Shown here: positions 9,336-18,094 of the stretch, piece after piece
Layout of the letters: each line of letters starts with the position of its first letter
Position numbering within the stretch: the stretch's first letter is position 1
Source of the DNA: Streptomyces rishiriensis
Lineage (GTDB): Bacteria; Actinomycetota; Actinomycetes; Streptomycetales; Streptomycetaceae
Reading direction: 5' to 3'
NCBI RefSeq assembly: GCF_030815485.1
Contig: NZ_JAUSWV010000002.1
Span: 2,480,001-2,544,000 of the forward strand
DNA: 64,000 bases
Made by a program: the position numbers and the translations under genes
Notes under the pieces: generated by a model
What the model was told of the DNA's origin: nothing
The model's database searches: none
Seen by the model: the letters and a program-made list of their open reading frames with translations, nothing else

Positions 9336-9961
9336 GTGCGGGAGCACATCGGTGGCGGGTCCGCGGCAGCGGTGCGGCTCGCCCGGGGAGTACCCCTGCG
9401 GGAGGCGCTCGACTGCGGTGCTCCAGCCGCCTGGACGGCACTGGACGCGGGCGCCCGACCGACCCACTGGGGCGCGCACTACCTGGTGGAATGGGAGTGG
9501 GACGGGGCCGGACGCACGCTGACCGCCGCCTTGCACGCCGGCGAGCCCCTCAGCGAGTCGCAGATCGCCCTCGCCCTGTGCCACCGGGACGGACGCGAAA
9601 CGACGCGGAGGTGCTGTGGTCGCTGGTCCGGCATCCGGTACCGGGCGTACGTGCGCGGGCCGTGGCGGGACTGCGCGTGCTGGAGGCGGCCGACGCGCGG
9701 CGGCTGCTGCCGCTGCTCGACGATCCGGCGTCCGCGGTGGTCCGGGAGGTGACCGCGGCGGTGCTGCCCTCGGCGAAGCTGTTGCCCGAGGAGTGGCTCG
9801 TCGAACGGCTCGGCGCCGGGTGGCCCAGGGCTACGCGGATCGCCGCCTTCCGGCTGGTTGCGGAGCAGGGTGGGGCCGCGGGGCAGCGTGTCCTGATCAC
9901 GCTGCGGGACGATCCCGACGAGGAGCTGCGGCAGCGGGCGACGCGGGTCGCGCGACGCTGA
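9336..9961 (+). CDS. HEAT-repeat-like protein, interrupted by a frameshift
   Basis: Two overlapping frames together make one protein of ~208 residues. The first (GTG at 9336) runs through 'ESQIALALCHRDGR'; it then degenerates into Cys/Arg/Trp-rich nonsense, while the frame one base back continues with 'NDAEVLWSLVRH', 'VPGVRARAVAGLRVL' and 'LLPLLDDPASAVVREV', typical HEAT-type helices. The shift lies at about 9595-9602 and needs one added base. The start is 1 bp behind the preceding gene. The protein is probably a small soluble helical-repeat scaffold; its partner is unknown. It is either a recent pseudogene or a sequence error. Confidence 0.65.
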
Positions 9962-10143
9962 GTTCGCGGTGACTCGCCACCGGGCGTCGTGTCCGGTCCT
10001 GGTGCTCCGGCGAGGGCGGCGAGATCGGCCGCAGCACTTCTCGGGGAGCCTTTGCCGCGCCTGGGGCCGTTCGGGGACCGTTCATGGGAAGGGTGCGGTG
10101 CACACTGGCAGTGGGGCGAGTGCCTGACTGCGGGGTGATGCAG

Positions 10144-11064
10144 ATGCAGAGCCGTTTCCGGAGCGACCGGCGGCTGACCGTGCGGATGACGGTCACGTTG
10201 TTCCTGCTCGGGCTGTTGTACGTGGCGTTCGTCGCCGCGCTGATCGTGTTGCTGAAGTCGTGGGTGCTGGTCGCGGTCGTCGCGGTGGTGATGCTGGGCG
10301 CGCAGTACTGGTTCTCCGACCGGGTCGCGTTGTTCGCGATGCGTGGGCGGGTCGTGGAGCGCGAGGAGTATCCCGAGCTGCATGCCGTGATCGACCGGCT
10401 GTGCGCGATCGCGGACATGCCGAAACCGGTGGTCGCGGTCTCCGCGATGGGGATGCCGAACGCGTTCGCGACCGGGCGGAATCCCGACCACGCGGTGGTG
10501 TGCGTGACGACCGGGCTGCTGGGGCGGCTGGAGCCGGCCGAGCTGGAGGGCGTGCTCGCGCACGAGCTGTCGCATGTCGCGCACAAGGACGTCGCGGTGA
10601 TCACGGTCGCGTCGTTCCTGGGCGTCATCGCGGGCCTGATCGTGCGGTTCGCGTTCTACTCACAGGTGTTCGGCGGTGCGCGCAGGGACCAGAACGCCGC
10701 GGTCGTCTTCGCCGCCGTGATGGGTGTCTCGGCGGCCGTGTACGCGCTCAGTTTCCTGCTCATCCGGGCCCTGTCCCGGTATCGCGAGCTGGCGGCGGAC
10801 CGGGCGGCGGCGCAGTTGACCGGCCGACCCTCGGCCCTGGCCTCCGCGCTCACGAAGGTCTCCGGCGACCTGGCCCGTATCCCCACGAAGGACCTGCGGA
10901 CGGTCCAGGCCTTCAACGCCTTCTACTTCACCCCCGCGCTCGGGGCCGAGCCCGGTGTGGCGGCGCTGTTCTCGACCCATCCGAGCCTGGAGCAGCGGCT
11001 CGAACAGCTGGGGCGGATCTCCGTCGAGCTGGGCGAGGCGGCCGCTCCGGGGAAGGCGGGCTGA
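10144..11064 (+). CDS. htpX: Zinc metalloprotease HtpX (M48 family)
   Basis: Membrane-bound zinc endopeptidase for quality control of membrane proteins. The protein has 306 residues from ATG at 10144 (MQSRFRSD); ATG at 10138, two codons upstream, is equally possible, while 10084 is too long. Two N-terminal membrane segments (~residues 13-32 and ~35-52) precede the catalytic motif 'LAHELSHVAHKD' (HExxH). Two more hydrophobic stretches lie at ~158-178 and ~190-210, and the third ligand region is 'YRELAADRAAAQL'. The stop codon is 2 bp before pspAB. HtpX with PspAB is a recurrent actinobacterial envelope-stress pairing. Confidence 0.92.
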   Translation: MQSRFRSDRRLTVRMTVTLFLLGLLYVAFVAALIVLLKSWVLVAVVAVVMLGAQYWFSDRVALFAMRGRVVEREEYPELHAVIDRLCAIADMPKPVVAVSAMGMPNAFATGRNPDHAVVCVTTGLLGRLEPAELEGVLAHELSHVAHKDVAVITVASFLGVIAGLIVRFAFYSQVFGGARRDQNAAVVFAAVMGVSAAVYALSFLLIRALSRYRELAADRAAAQLTGRPSALASALTKVSGDLARIPTKDLRTVQAFNAFYFTPALGAEPGVAALFSTHPSLEQRLEQLGRISVELGEAAAPGKAG

Positions 11065-11066
11065 CC

Positions 11067-11672
11067 ATGGGGCTGCTGGACATCCTGCTCGGCCGGACCA
11101 GGCCGGTCGTGCCCGACCTGGACCGGCTGTTCGCGCTGCCTTCGGCGGCGGTGACGCTGGAGGCGGCGGCCGGGTTCACCCCGACCGGGCAGGGTGCCGT
11201 GTGCTTCGCGACCGTCGAGGGTTCGGCCTTCGAGCAGACCCACCGGGAGGTCCAGGCGCTCCTCGACGCGGACACCGAGCGCACCGGCCCCCCGGTGCGG
11301 CTCGTGCGGGACGACTTCGGCTACTCCTGGCTTGTCTCGCAGCGCACGCCCGATCAGCTGCCGCTCCTGGTCAACGACCTGCACGCGGTGAACAGCGCGA
11401 TGGAGGTCAACGGCTTCGGGCCGCAGCTTCTGTGCTCCCTGGCCGGGTTCGAGGACCGGCGGGCCGGTACAAAGGAGGAAGGCGGCCGCCGGCTGGCGCT
11501 CGTGTACCTGTACAAGCGGGGTTCGTTCTACCCGTTCGCGCCGCTGCCCGGTTCGGGACAGCGGCGCGACGGCGCACTGGAGCTCCAGGCGCAGGCCGCC
11601 CTGGCGGGCGACCTGCGGATCGAGCAGGACCTGGGCCGTTGGTTCCCGGTGTGGGGAGCCCCCGGCCTGTAG
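11067..11672 (+). CDS. pspAB: PspA-associated protein PspAB
   Basis: The protein has 201 residues, beginning 'MGLLDILLGRTRPVVPDLD', the typical N-terminus of the PspAB family found with HtpX or PspA in actinobacteria. It is soluble, with no signal peptide or membrane segment. 'DDFGYSWLVSQ', 'DLHAVNSAMEVNGFGPQLL' and 'LVYLYKRGSFYPF' are family-like stretches. It starts 2 bp after htpX, so it is almost certainly translationally coupled. The role is inferred from the association: it probably modulates or accompanies HtpX in envelope stress. The biochemical activity is unknown. Confidence 0.85.
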   Translation: MGLLDILLGRTRPVVPDLDRLFALPSAAVTLEAAAGFTPTGQGAVCFATVEGSAFEQTHREVQALLDADTERTGPPVRLVRDDFGYSWLVSQRTPDQLPLLVNDLHAVNSAMEVNGFGPQLLCSLAGFEDRRAGTKEEGGRRLALVYLYKRGSFYPFAPLPGSGQRRDGALELQAQAALAGDLRIEQDLGRWFPVWGAPGL

Positions 11673-11686
11673 GCGGGCCGGACGGC

Positions 11687-11968
11687 CTACTTGCTGCGCT
11701 CGCGCTCCTGACGGCGGGACTCCAGGGGGCGCTCGCGACGGTAGCGGCGCTCCCACTTGGCCTGCTTGTCACGGCGGTCGCGGTACGCCTTGTACGACGT
11801 CGGCGCGGTTCCCGCGCTCGGCGCGGGGCCGGGCGCGGACGGCCCGGACGAGTCGAGCCCGTACCGCACGTACAGGAAGAGCACGCCGGCGGCGGCGAGC
11901 CAGTAGAGCGGGTTTCCGAATCCCAGGACCACCAGGACGACGGCCCCGGAGAGAACGACGGTGCCCAT
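11687..11968 (-). CDS. Small membrane protein, basic C-terminus
   Basis: The protein has 93 residues. The N-terminal ~40 residues are hydrophobic with two segments ('VVLSGAVVLVVLGFG' and 'PLYWLAAAGVLFLYVRYGL'). A Pro/Ala/Ser linker follows, then a highly charged tail ('RDRRDKQAKWERRYRRER') of about 35 residues. ATG at 11968 follows a good AGGAGG site (AGGAAGGAGGT on the minus strand). The gene is convergent with pspAB, with only 14 bp between the stops. No family is recognised. Confidence 0.7.
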   Translation of the reverse strand: MGTVVLSGAVVLVVLGFGNPLYWLAAAGVLFLYVRYGLDSSGPSAPGPAPSAGTAPTSYKAYRDRRDKQAKWERRYRRERPLESRRQERERSK

Positions 11969-12125
11969 GGAGTACCTCCTTCCTGGGCGAAACAGGTGAC
12001 TGTGCGTGACGTGGGGGGTGGGGTGGTGCCTTCAGCGTACGGAGTCCGTCACTCAACGTGCATCTCCTTTTCCGCGGCCCTGCAGTCGGGCGAAACGGAC
12101 TCAGCAGGTCGGGCGGCGCGGCGAC

Positions 12126-12426
12126 GGCGGGATCAAGCTGCACCAGGCGGTGACCCGCACGGCGGTGGGCGCGGCCTGCGGCGCCGTCTGGGGGATCGTT
12201 CACCGACACGGGCTTCAACGACGACTTCACGAAGGACCTCAGCCGGAACCTGCGCCCGGGCGCAGTGACCCTGTTCGTCCTCGTGAAGCATGCGGCCGAG
12301 GACAAGGTGATCCCGGAACTCACGCCGTTCGGCGGCCGGTTGGCGCAGATCTCACTGAGCAAGGTCGAGGAGGAGCACCTCCGCGAGGCGATCAGGGCTG
12401 CCCGGACGGAAACCGCCCGTGAGTGA
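12126..12426 (+). pseudogene. DUF1269 family membrane protein remnant
   Basis: In one frame '[24 protein letters not shown]' runs to about 12196. It is followed in another frame (from 12199) by '[18 protein letters not shown]', '[18 protein letters not shown]' and '[11 protein letters not shown]', stopping at 12426. In intact DUF1269 proteins these two stretches are joined by a Gly/Ala-rich membrane hairpin of roughly 30 residues. That hairpin is missing here together with the N-terminal domain (~50 residues), and the frame has changed. There is no plausible start. The gene is broken beyond a single sequencing error. The following hydrolase starts right after it. Confidence 0.75.
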
Positions 12427-12435
12427 ATGGGGCCC

Positions 12436-13179
12436 ATGAGCGAACTGTCTCCCTTCACGCACGAACACGACGGTGAACGGCTCAGCGGGGTGCACGGCGG
12501 TGGTCCGGGAACGGTCACCGCCGTTCTGCTGCACGGCGCCGGAAACGGCGACAAGGAGCGACTCCTGCCGCTGGCGCGCGAGTTCACCGTCCACGGCTGC
12601 CGCGCTCTCGCCCTCGACTTCTCCGGGCACGGCGAGAGCAGCGGCTCGCTCCGGGAGTCGAGCCTGCGCCGACGCTTCGAGCAGGCGGTCTCCGTGATCG
12701 ACGCGTACGTCCCGGCGGACGGGACGCTGGTCCTCGTCGGGTTCAGCATGAGCGGGCAGACGGTGGCCGACCTGGCCGCGTTCTACCGGGCCCGGGTGAC
12801 GGCCATCGGCCTGTGCGCGCCCGCCGTGTACGCGGCCCGGGCGTGGGACCTTCCCTTCGGCGAGGGGGACGGGGAGTTCAGCGCGGTCATCCGCAGGCCC
12901 GGGAGCTGGCGGGAGGCGCCCGCGCTCGACGTGCTGCGCGCTTACGAGGGCCGGGCGGTGCTGGCCGTGCCGGGCACGGACACGGTGATCCCGCCGCAGG
13001 TGACCGAGGCGGTCCAGGACGCGCTCTCCGCCCGCGCCCGGTACACGCGGTTCGAACTGCCTGCGGCGGGACACCGGCTGGGCCTGTGGTTCCAGGACCA
13101 CGCGGCGGACCGGCGCGCGTTCGTGACCGCCGTGCTGGCCGACCTCGACGAGCACCGTCGGACGACCACGCCTTCCTGA
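12436..13179 (+). CDS. Alpha/beta hydrolase
   Basis: The protein has 247 residues from ATG at 12436; ATG at 12427, three codons earlier, is the alternative. It has the alpha/beta-hydrolase fold: 'AVLLHGAGNGDKERL' (oxyanion-hole HG), 'ALDFSGHGESSGS', nucleophile elbow 'VGFSMSGQTVADL' with Ser (~residue 101), acid Asp in 'VPGTDTVIPPQV' and catalytic His in 'PAAGHRLGLWF'. No signal peptide; cytoplasmic. Serine hydrolase of unknown substrate, resembling small acyl-peptide-hydrolase/dienelactone-type enzymes. It sits alone after the DUF1269 relic. Confidence 0.85.
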   Translation: MSELSPFTHEHDGERLSGVHGGGPGTVTAVLLHGAGNGDKERLLPLAREFTVHGCRALALDFSGHGESSGSLRESSLRRRFEQAVSVIDAYVPADGTLVLVGFSMSGQTVADLAAFYRARVTAIGLCAPAVYAARAWDLPFGEGDGEFSAVIRRPGSWREAPALDVLRAYEGRAVLAVPGTDTVIPPQVTEAVQDALSARARYTRFELPAAGHRLGLWFQDHAADRRAFVTAVLADLDEHRRTTTPS

Positions 13180-13305
13180 CGAGGCTGTCTTCTGACGAGG
13201 CTGTCCTGACCTGGCTTCCCTGACCAGCCGATCCCGACCAGGCGGCCCCGACCAACCGGCCCTGACCAGGCACCCCCGACCAACCGATCCTCGACCGGCC
13301 AGGTG
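13178..13305. repeat. Short imperfect direct repeats (~14-17 nt)
   Basis: The stretch after the hydrolase gene is built from variants of CTGACGAGGCTGTC, CTGACCAGGC and CCGACCAACCGATCC, repeated about eight times. There is no coding signal. It may also act as part of the termination region between the convergent hydrolase and DUF2252 genes. Confidence 0.55.
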
Positions 13306-13316
13306 ACTCGCGGCGT

Positions 13317-14657
13317 TCAGACTCCCGGCGCCGCGTTCACCACGCCGGCCGCGACGGCCGCGCCCAGGATCGCGTGGTCGGCGGCGGTCCGGTCGGCGTA
13401 GGCCAGGGCGAAGTCGGCGACGGCGCGTTCGAAGGTGTCGGCCCCGCCGAGGTAGCCGGCGATGGCCATGCGGTCGCCGGACCGGGCGTGGGCGCGGGCC
13501 AGGGCGGTGCCGCACAGCCGGCCGTAGGCCGCGAGTTCGGCCGGAGACATGCCGGCGACGCCGGCCGGGCTCTTCGCGTCGCGCAGCCGGCGCCAGTAGA
13601 AGGCGCGGCTCTGCGGCCCGGTCGTCCAGCCCAGGAAGACGTCCGCGGCGGCCTGGAGCAGCCGCTGTCCGGCGACGACCCGGTGGCCGGGATGGGTGTA
13701 GGGGCCGCTGGGCAGATGCTCCTCCAGGACGGACTCACGGGCCTCCTTGATCTGGAGGAACAGCGGGTCGTCGATGTCGCGCCCGGTGAGCAGCACGATG
13801 AAGCAGCGGGTGCCGACACTGCCGACGCCGACGACCTTGCGGGCGGCGTCGACGAAGCGGTAGCGGTCCAGCAGCAGGCGGCGCTCCTCGGTGAGGGTGG
13901 AGCGGTAGTCGCTGAAGATCTTGCGCAGGGCGGCACTGTCGGAGGCGCCCGCGGGTTCGATCAGCGGTGGGTCGTGGATGATGCGGCGGCGGCCGTCGAC
14001 GACCTCCGTGAGTCGGCCGAGGGCCTGGAGGCTGGTGCGGCGGCGGGCGCGGGTGAGGCTGCCCTCGGCGCGTCCGCGGTGCCGGGCGGAGCGCAGCAGG
14101 GGCAGCAGACGTTCGGCGTCGATGCGCTCGTACCAGACGGCCAGTTCGTCGAGCCGGGACAGCCGCCGTACGGCGGTCCGGTAGGCGGCGACGGTCTCGA
14201 GCGCGGCGCGGTGCACTCTCGGCCCGGGGTGGCCGTTCTCGCGGGCGGCCAGGGCGACGGAGGCGGCGAGCCGTTTGACGTCCCACTCGAAGGGTCCGGG
14301 GAACGTCTCGTCGAAGTCGTTGAGGTCGAAGACCAGCCCCCGCTCCGGGGAGGCGTACAGCCCGAAGTTGAGCAGGTGCGCGTCGCCGCACAGCTGCACC
14401 GTCAACCCGGTGTGCGGCTGGGACGCCAGGTCGGCGGCCATGACGGCGGCCGAGCCGCGAAGGAAGGCGAAGGGCGAGGCGGCCATCCGCCCGTACCGGA
14501 TCGGCAGCAGCTCGGGCAGCCGGTCCCGGCCCTGCCGTTCCAGCACGGCGACCGGATCGGGCCGGTCCACGGACGGGACCCAGAGGGCGTGGGCGGAACG
14601 GGAGACGCGCTTGCGGGCGTCCTTGCCCCGGCGGCCGCGCTCGGCGGGGGTGGTCAT
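13317..14657 (-). CDS. DUF2252 family protein (kinase-like fold)
   Basis: The protein has 446 residues from ATG at 14657 (MTTPAERGRRGKDARK); upstream in-frame sequence to 14735 lacks family similarity. 'RYGRMAASPFAFLRGSAAV' and 'QLCGDAHLLNFGLYASPER' are the hallmark motifs, followed by 'DLNDFDETFPGPFEWDVKR'; the latter two resemble the catalytic HxD..N and DFD elements of aminoglycoside-phosphotransferase-like kinases. 'YWRRLRDAKSP' and 'CGTALARAHARSGD' are further family features. It is cytoplasmic and the substrate is not known. It is divergent from the winged-helix gene. Confidence 0.88.
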   Translation of the reverse strand: MTTPAERGRRGKDARKRVSRSAHALWVPSVDRPDPVAVLERQGRDRLPELLPIRYGRMAASPFAFLRGSAAVMAADLASQPHTGLTVQLCGDAHLLNFGLYASPERGLVFDLNDFDETFPGPFEWDVKRLAASVALAARENGHPGPRVHRAALETVAAYRTAVRRLSRLDELAVWYERIDAERLLPLLRSARHRGRAEGSLTRARRRTSLQALGRLTEVVDGRRRIIHDPPLIEPAGASDSAALRKIFSDYRSTLTEERRLLLDRYRFVDAARKVVGVGSVGTRCFIVLLTGRDIDDPLFLQIKEARESVLEEHLPSGPYTHPGHRVVAGQRLLQAAADVFLGWTTGPQSRAFYWRRLRDAKSPAGVAGMSPAELAAYGRLCGTALARAHARSGDRMAIAGYLGGADTFERAVADFALAYADRTAADHAILGAAVAAGVVNAAPGV

Positions 14658-14935
14658 GCGCGTCGCCTCGGCACCACATCCGCCTCCCGGTCCACAGCAC
14701 TCCCCGGTCCACAGCGCTTCCCTGGCCCGGGACACCTCCCGGGTCGGGACACCTCCCGCCGCACGACACGTCCCGGTCTCCTGTTCGCAGTGAAGGCCGG
14801 GCGGTGCGCGACCGCATGTCGGGTACGTCGAACGGGTGACACCGGCGTCGGGGCCGGTTGTCAGTGGTGTCGGGGAGGATGCGGACAGGGACGAGCGCCG
14901 GACGGCGACAGGGCGACGACGGGTGGAGGCCGGTC

Positions 14936-16156
14936 ATGGGCGACGGACTGCGGTACATCGGGGTGGCGGAGCGGCGGGCGAGGCTGGCGCTGCGGCACCG
15001 GCTTGCCCCGCGGGCGCGGGTCACGACACCTGAGGCGGTGGCCGACGCGCTGCTCGCCCTGCACGGCTCGGACCCGGCGACGGTGTACCTGGCGATCGGC
15101 GCCCGCCTGGCCGATCCGGCGGTGACGGTGGCGGAGACCGACCGGGCGCTGTACGCGGACCGGACCCTCGTCCGGATGCACGGCATGCGGCACACCGTCT
15201 TCGTGTTCCCGACGCGGGCGACGGCGGTCGTGCACGCCTCGACCGGCCTCGCGGTCGCCGCGCGGGAGCGGGCCAAGCTGGTGAAGGACATGGCGAAGGC
15301 CGGCGCGCCGGACGCCGCCTGGCTGAAGGAGGTCGAGGAGTCGGCGCTGGCCGCCCTGGCCCGGCTCGGCCAGGCGACCGCGGCCGAGCTGGCCCGCGAG
15401 GAGCCGCGTCTGCGGCAGCAGTTCGTGTACGCGGCGGGGAAGCCCTACGAGGGCGTCCACACCGTCGTGACACGGCTGCTGAGAGTGCTGGGGGTGGAGG
15501 GCAAGGTGGTCAGGGGGCGCCCCCTCGGCTCGTGGACGTCGAGCCAGTTCCGCTGGGCCCTCGCCCCCGAGCACGCCGAACTGCCCCTGGCCGAAGCCCA
15601 GTCGGAGCTGCTGCGGCAGTGGCTGACAGCCTGCGGCCCGGCCACCGAGGCCGACTTGCGGTGGTGGACGGGCTGGAAGGTGACGGACGTGCGCCGGGCG
15701 CTGGCGGCGATCGGGGCGCGGGCGGTGACGCTGGACGAGGGGACGGGGTACGTCGTCGAGGACGACGTGGACGCGGTGCCCACCTCCGGCGAACCGTGGG
15801 CGGCCCTGCTGCCCGGCCTGGACCCGACGGCCATGGGCTGGCAGGGCAGGGACTGGTATCTGGCCCCGGAGCTGCGCCCCGCCCTGTTCGACTACAGCGG
15901 GAACGTGGGCCCGACGGTGTGGTGGAACGGTCGGGTGGTGGGGAGTTGGGCCCAGCGGGCCGACGGCGAGATCGTGTGGCGGATCCTGGCCGGCGAAGGC
16001 CAGGGCCCCGGCCGGGGTACGGGCGAGGACGAGGTCGTGGGCGGCGAGGCGCAGGCGGCGATCGAGGCGGAGGCGGCGCGGTTGGCGGCATGGCTGGGGA
16101 CGACGCGGGTGACACCGAGGTTCCGCACGCCGGTGGAGAAGGAACTGGTGCGGTGA
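14936..16156 (+). CDS. Winged-helix DNA-binding protein, AlkZ/YcaQ-like (HTH_42)
   Basis: The protein has 406 residues from ATG at 14936 with a GGTGGAGG site; the longer frame from 14858 is not coding-like. N-terminal 'VTTPEAVADALLALHGSDP', 'LVRMHGMRHTVFVFP', middle 'HTVVTRLLRVLGVEGKVVRG' and C-terminal 'PGLDPTAMGWQGRDWYL' and 'GPTVWWNGRVVGSWAQR' match the winged-helix family PF06224. This family includes the DNA glycosylases AlkZ (which opens azinomycin crosslinks) and YcaQ. Whether this member is a glycosylase or only DNA-binding cannot be decided from sequence alone. Confidence 0.85.
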   Translation: MGDGLRYIGVAERRARLALRHRLAPRARVTTPEAVADALLALHGSDPATVYLAIGARLADPAVTVAETDRALYADRTLVRMHGMRHTVFVFPTRATAVVHASTGLAVAARERAKLVKDMAKAGAPDAAWLKEVEESALAALARLGQATAAELAREEPRLRQQFVYAAGKPYEGVHTVVTRLLRVLGVEGKVVRGRPLGSWTSSQFRWALAPEHAELPLAEAQSELLRQWLTACGPATEADLRWWTGWKVTDVRRALAAIGARAVTLDEGTGYVVEDDVDAVPTSGEPWAALLPGLDPTAMGWQGRDWYLAPELRPALFDYSGNVGPTVWWNGRVVGSWAQRADGEIVWRILAGEGQGPGRGTGEDEVVGGEAQAAIEAEAARLAAWLGTTRVTPRFRTPVEKELVR

Positions 16157-16241
16157 CTCACCACCCCTCGCCGGCCCCTCCGCTCGCCGACGGCGTCCCC
16201 TTCCTCGCCCTCGCCCGCGCCCCGGACGCGGGACGCCGACG

Positions 16242-16279
16242 CCGGGCGCCGTCGCCATTGAACGGCACCCGGCGCCCGG
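16242..16279. terminator. Hairpin between convergent genes
   Basis: 9-bp GC stem CCGGGCGCC / GGCGCCCGG (16242-16250 with 16271-16279), directly before the stop of the minus-strand gene. Likely bidirectional. Confidence 0.65.
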
Positions 16280-16280
16280 T

Positions 16281-16595
16281 TCACCGGGTGTACCGCAGCA
16301 GCGCCCGCACCATGTGGCACGTCGTGTCCGACGGCGAGTGAACGCCGATCAGCTCCGCCGTGCTCCGGATCTTCTCGTTGCGGGCCTGGTTCGGCATATA
16401 CACGCCCAGGTCGAGCAGGGCGATGGTGAGACGCATCGCCTTGAGGCGACGGTTGTGCGTGACGTACCACTCGCGCGGTCGCCCGGGCGGCAACGGCCGC
16501 TTCTCGACGGGCACATAGGGCAGATCGAGCTGGACGGAACGCTTCGCTGTGGACTGGGTCGGCAACGGCTTCGGCTTCAGTGCGGCAGCGGGCAC
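16281..16595 (-). CDS. Conserved hypothetical protein (~104 aa)
   Basis: The start is GTG at 16595, because AGGAGG is spaced 6 nt from it; the ATG at 16601 directly abuts the AGGAGG and is less likely. The N-terminal ~45 residues are Pro/Lys-rich ('LKPKPLPTQSTAKRSVQLD'). The rest is compact and basic: 'REWYVTHNRRLKAMRLTIA', 'LGVYMPNQARNEKIRSTAE', then 'SPSDTTCHMVRALL'. No signal peptide or membrane span. I recognise no domain; the C-terminal part could be helical and nucleic-acid-binding given its basic residues, but that is a guess. It is likely a lineage-specific actinobacterial protein. Confidence 0.65.
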   Translation of the reverse strand: MPAAALKPKPLPTQSTAKRSVQLDLPYVPVEKRPLPPGRPREWYVTHNRRLKAMRLTIALLDLGVYMPNQARNEKIRSTAELIGVHSPSDTTCHMVRALLRYTR

Positions 16596-16736
16596 AGGCA
16601 TCCTCCTGTCGCGGTCAGGGCCCGTTCCGGAACCTCCGGCGAACCCTCGAACACTGCTTCTATTCTACTGCCCGCCACTGACAAACGCCCCTGATCACAA
16701 GGGGTTTCACGGCTTCCGACCGCTACCGTGTACCGC

Positions 16737-17096
16737 ATGGAGATCTGGATCAACCCCGCCTGTTCCAAGTGCCGCAGCGCCCTCACCCTTCTCGACGCCG
16801 AGGGCGCCGACTACACCGTCCGCCGCTATCTGGAGGACGTGCCGAGCGAGGACGAGATCGCGGCCGTGCTCGACCGGCTCGGACTGGAACCCTGGGACAT
16901 CACCCGCACGCAGGAGGCCGAGGCCGAGGAGCTCGGCCTGAAGGACTGGGCACGGGACGCGCGTACCCGTGAACGCTGGATCAGCGCCCTCGCCACGCAC
17001 CCCCGGCTCATCCAGCGCCCCATCATCACGGCGGAGGACGGCACCGCGGTGGTGGCCCGCACCGACGAGGCCGTACGGGACGCGTTGTCCCGTTAG
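16737..17096 (+). CDS. ArsC/Spx-family thioredoxin-fold protein
   Basis: The protein has 119 residues from ATG at 16737. It has the thioredoxin-like ArsC fold: 'MEIWINPACSKCRSALTLL' has CxxC at residues 9 and 12, followed by 'DYTVRRYLEDVPSEDEI' and the conserved C-terminal 'HPRLIQRPIIT' (Arg-Pro-cis-Ile arm). It belongs to the arsenate-reductase-like family (glutaredoxin-coupled ArsC/YffB). CxxC rather than the lone Cys of classical ArsC is common in the actinobacterial members. No arsenic genes are nearby, so a true arsenate reductase role is doubtful; general thiol/redox function is as likely. Confidence 0.85.
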   Translation: MEIWINPACSKCRSALTLLDAEGADYTVRRYLEDVPSEDEIAAVLDRLGLEPWDITRTQEAEAEELGLKDWARDARTRERWISALATHPRLIQRPIITAEDGTAVVARTDEAVRDALSR

Positions 17097-17179
17097 CGAC
17101 CACCTCGGCCGGACGGTCGACGAAACGATTCATGCGAGGGCGGGAGAAGACACCCCACGCACTGCTACCCTCCGCCGCC

Positions 17180-17965
17180 ATGACCTTCGGTGATCAAGGA
17201 CTCGGTCCCCCTCCCGAACGGGAGCGCATACGACGGCGCCGGCGGACCCGGCGCTCGGCGGCCGTCGGGTCCTGCGTGGCCCTCTGCGTCGCCGTCGCCG
17301 TCGGGACGGCGCTGATCGCGGAAGAGGACGACGGCGCCCGCCCCGGGTCCGCTCCCCCGGCGACCACGACCGCCTCGGCACTCGCCGCCCTGCCGTCCGC
17401 GGACGCGGGGCTCCCCTCGTACGCCGCGAGCGCACTCCCCTCGCTGCTCGCCCGCCCGGTCATCCGGCCGGAGCAGGCGTTCCCCTCGACGAACGTCCGG
17501 CTGAAGGACGGCTCCCGGTACGCCCGCGTCGACCTGTCCACCACCGTCGACTGCGCGCGCGGCATGACGCCCGGGCTCGCCCGGCTGGCCGGACAGGGCG
17601 GGGGGTGCTCCCGGTCCACGGCGGCCCTGTTCACGGACACCGAGCGGCGCTCGCAGGTGACGGTCACCGTGCTGAGCTTCGTGCGGGCGCAGGACGCCTC
17701 GCGCGTGTTCACGACGGTCTCGACGGACCCGGTGACGTATCGGGCCGTCCCGTTGGATCCGCCGCCGCAGGCCGGTCTGCCGACGGTCCCGCCGGACTCG
17801 GCCGGGGTCTTCCGGCAGGCGATGACCGTCCGGTCGGTGGTGTTCGCGAGCGGGCGGTGGAGCGACGGCACCGAGACGGGAGAGGCCGAACTCGCCGCCC
17901 GGACCGAGGGGTTGCTCCAGCGGGTCGACGAAACGGTGGCCGCGTACGAGGAGGGAAGACGGTGA
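17180..17965 (+). CDS. Membrane-anchored extracytoplasmic protein, unknown
   Basis: The protein has 261 residues from ATG at 17180. A strongly basic stretch ('RERIRRRRRTRR') precedes a membrane helix at about residues 27-47 ('SCVALCVAVAVGTALIAEE'), giving an N-in, C-out signal anchor. An Ala/Thr/Pro-rich linker follows, then a ~190-residue outside domain with two Cys ('VDCARGM' and 'GGGCSRST') that may pair. 'TVTVLSFVRAQDASRVFTTV' suggests a beta-alpha domain. No known family is recognised. It follows the ArsC-like gene by 83 bp on the same strand. Confidence 0.7.
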   Translation: MTFGDQGLGPPPERERIRRRRRTRRSAAVGSCVALCVAVAVGTALIAEEDDGARPGSAPPATTTASALAALPSADAGLPSYAASALPSLLARPVIRPEQAFPSTNVRLKDGSRYARVDLSTTVDCARGMTPGLARLAGQGGGCSRSTAALFTDTERRSQVTVTVLSFVRAQDASRVFTTVSTDPVTYRAVPLDPPPQAGLPTVPPDSAGVFRQAMTVRSVVFASGRWSDGTETGEAELAARTEGLLQRVDETVAAYEEGRR

Positions 17966-18094
17966 CTCCGGCTACCCGCACCCCGACCCGGGTGTGACAC
18001 ACGCCACTCGGATTGACCACCGTAAGCGCTGAGCAGCCTCGTTCGGTATCTCGTACATAGCGACGTACGCTCCCCTACCCCTCAGGAGGCGCGC

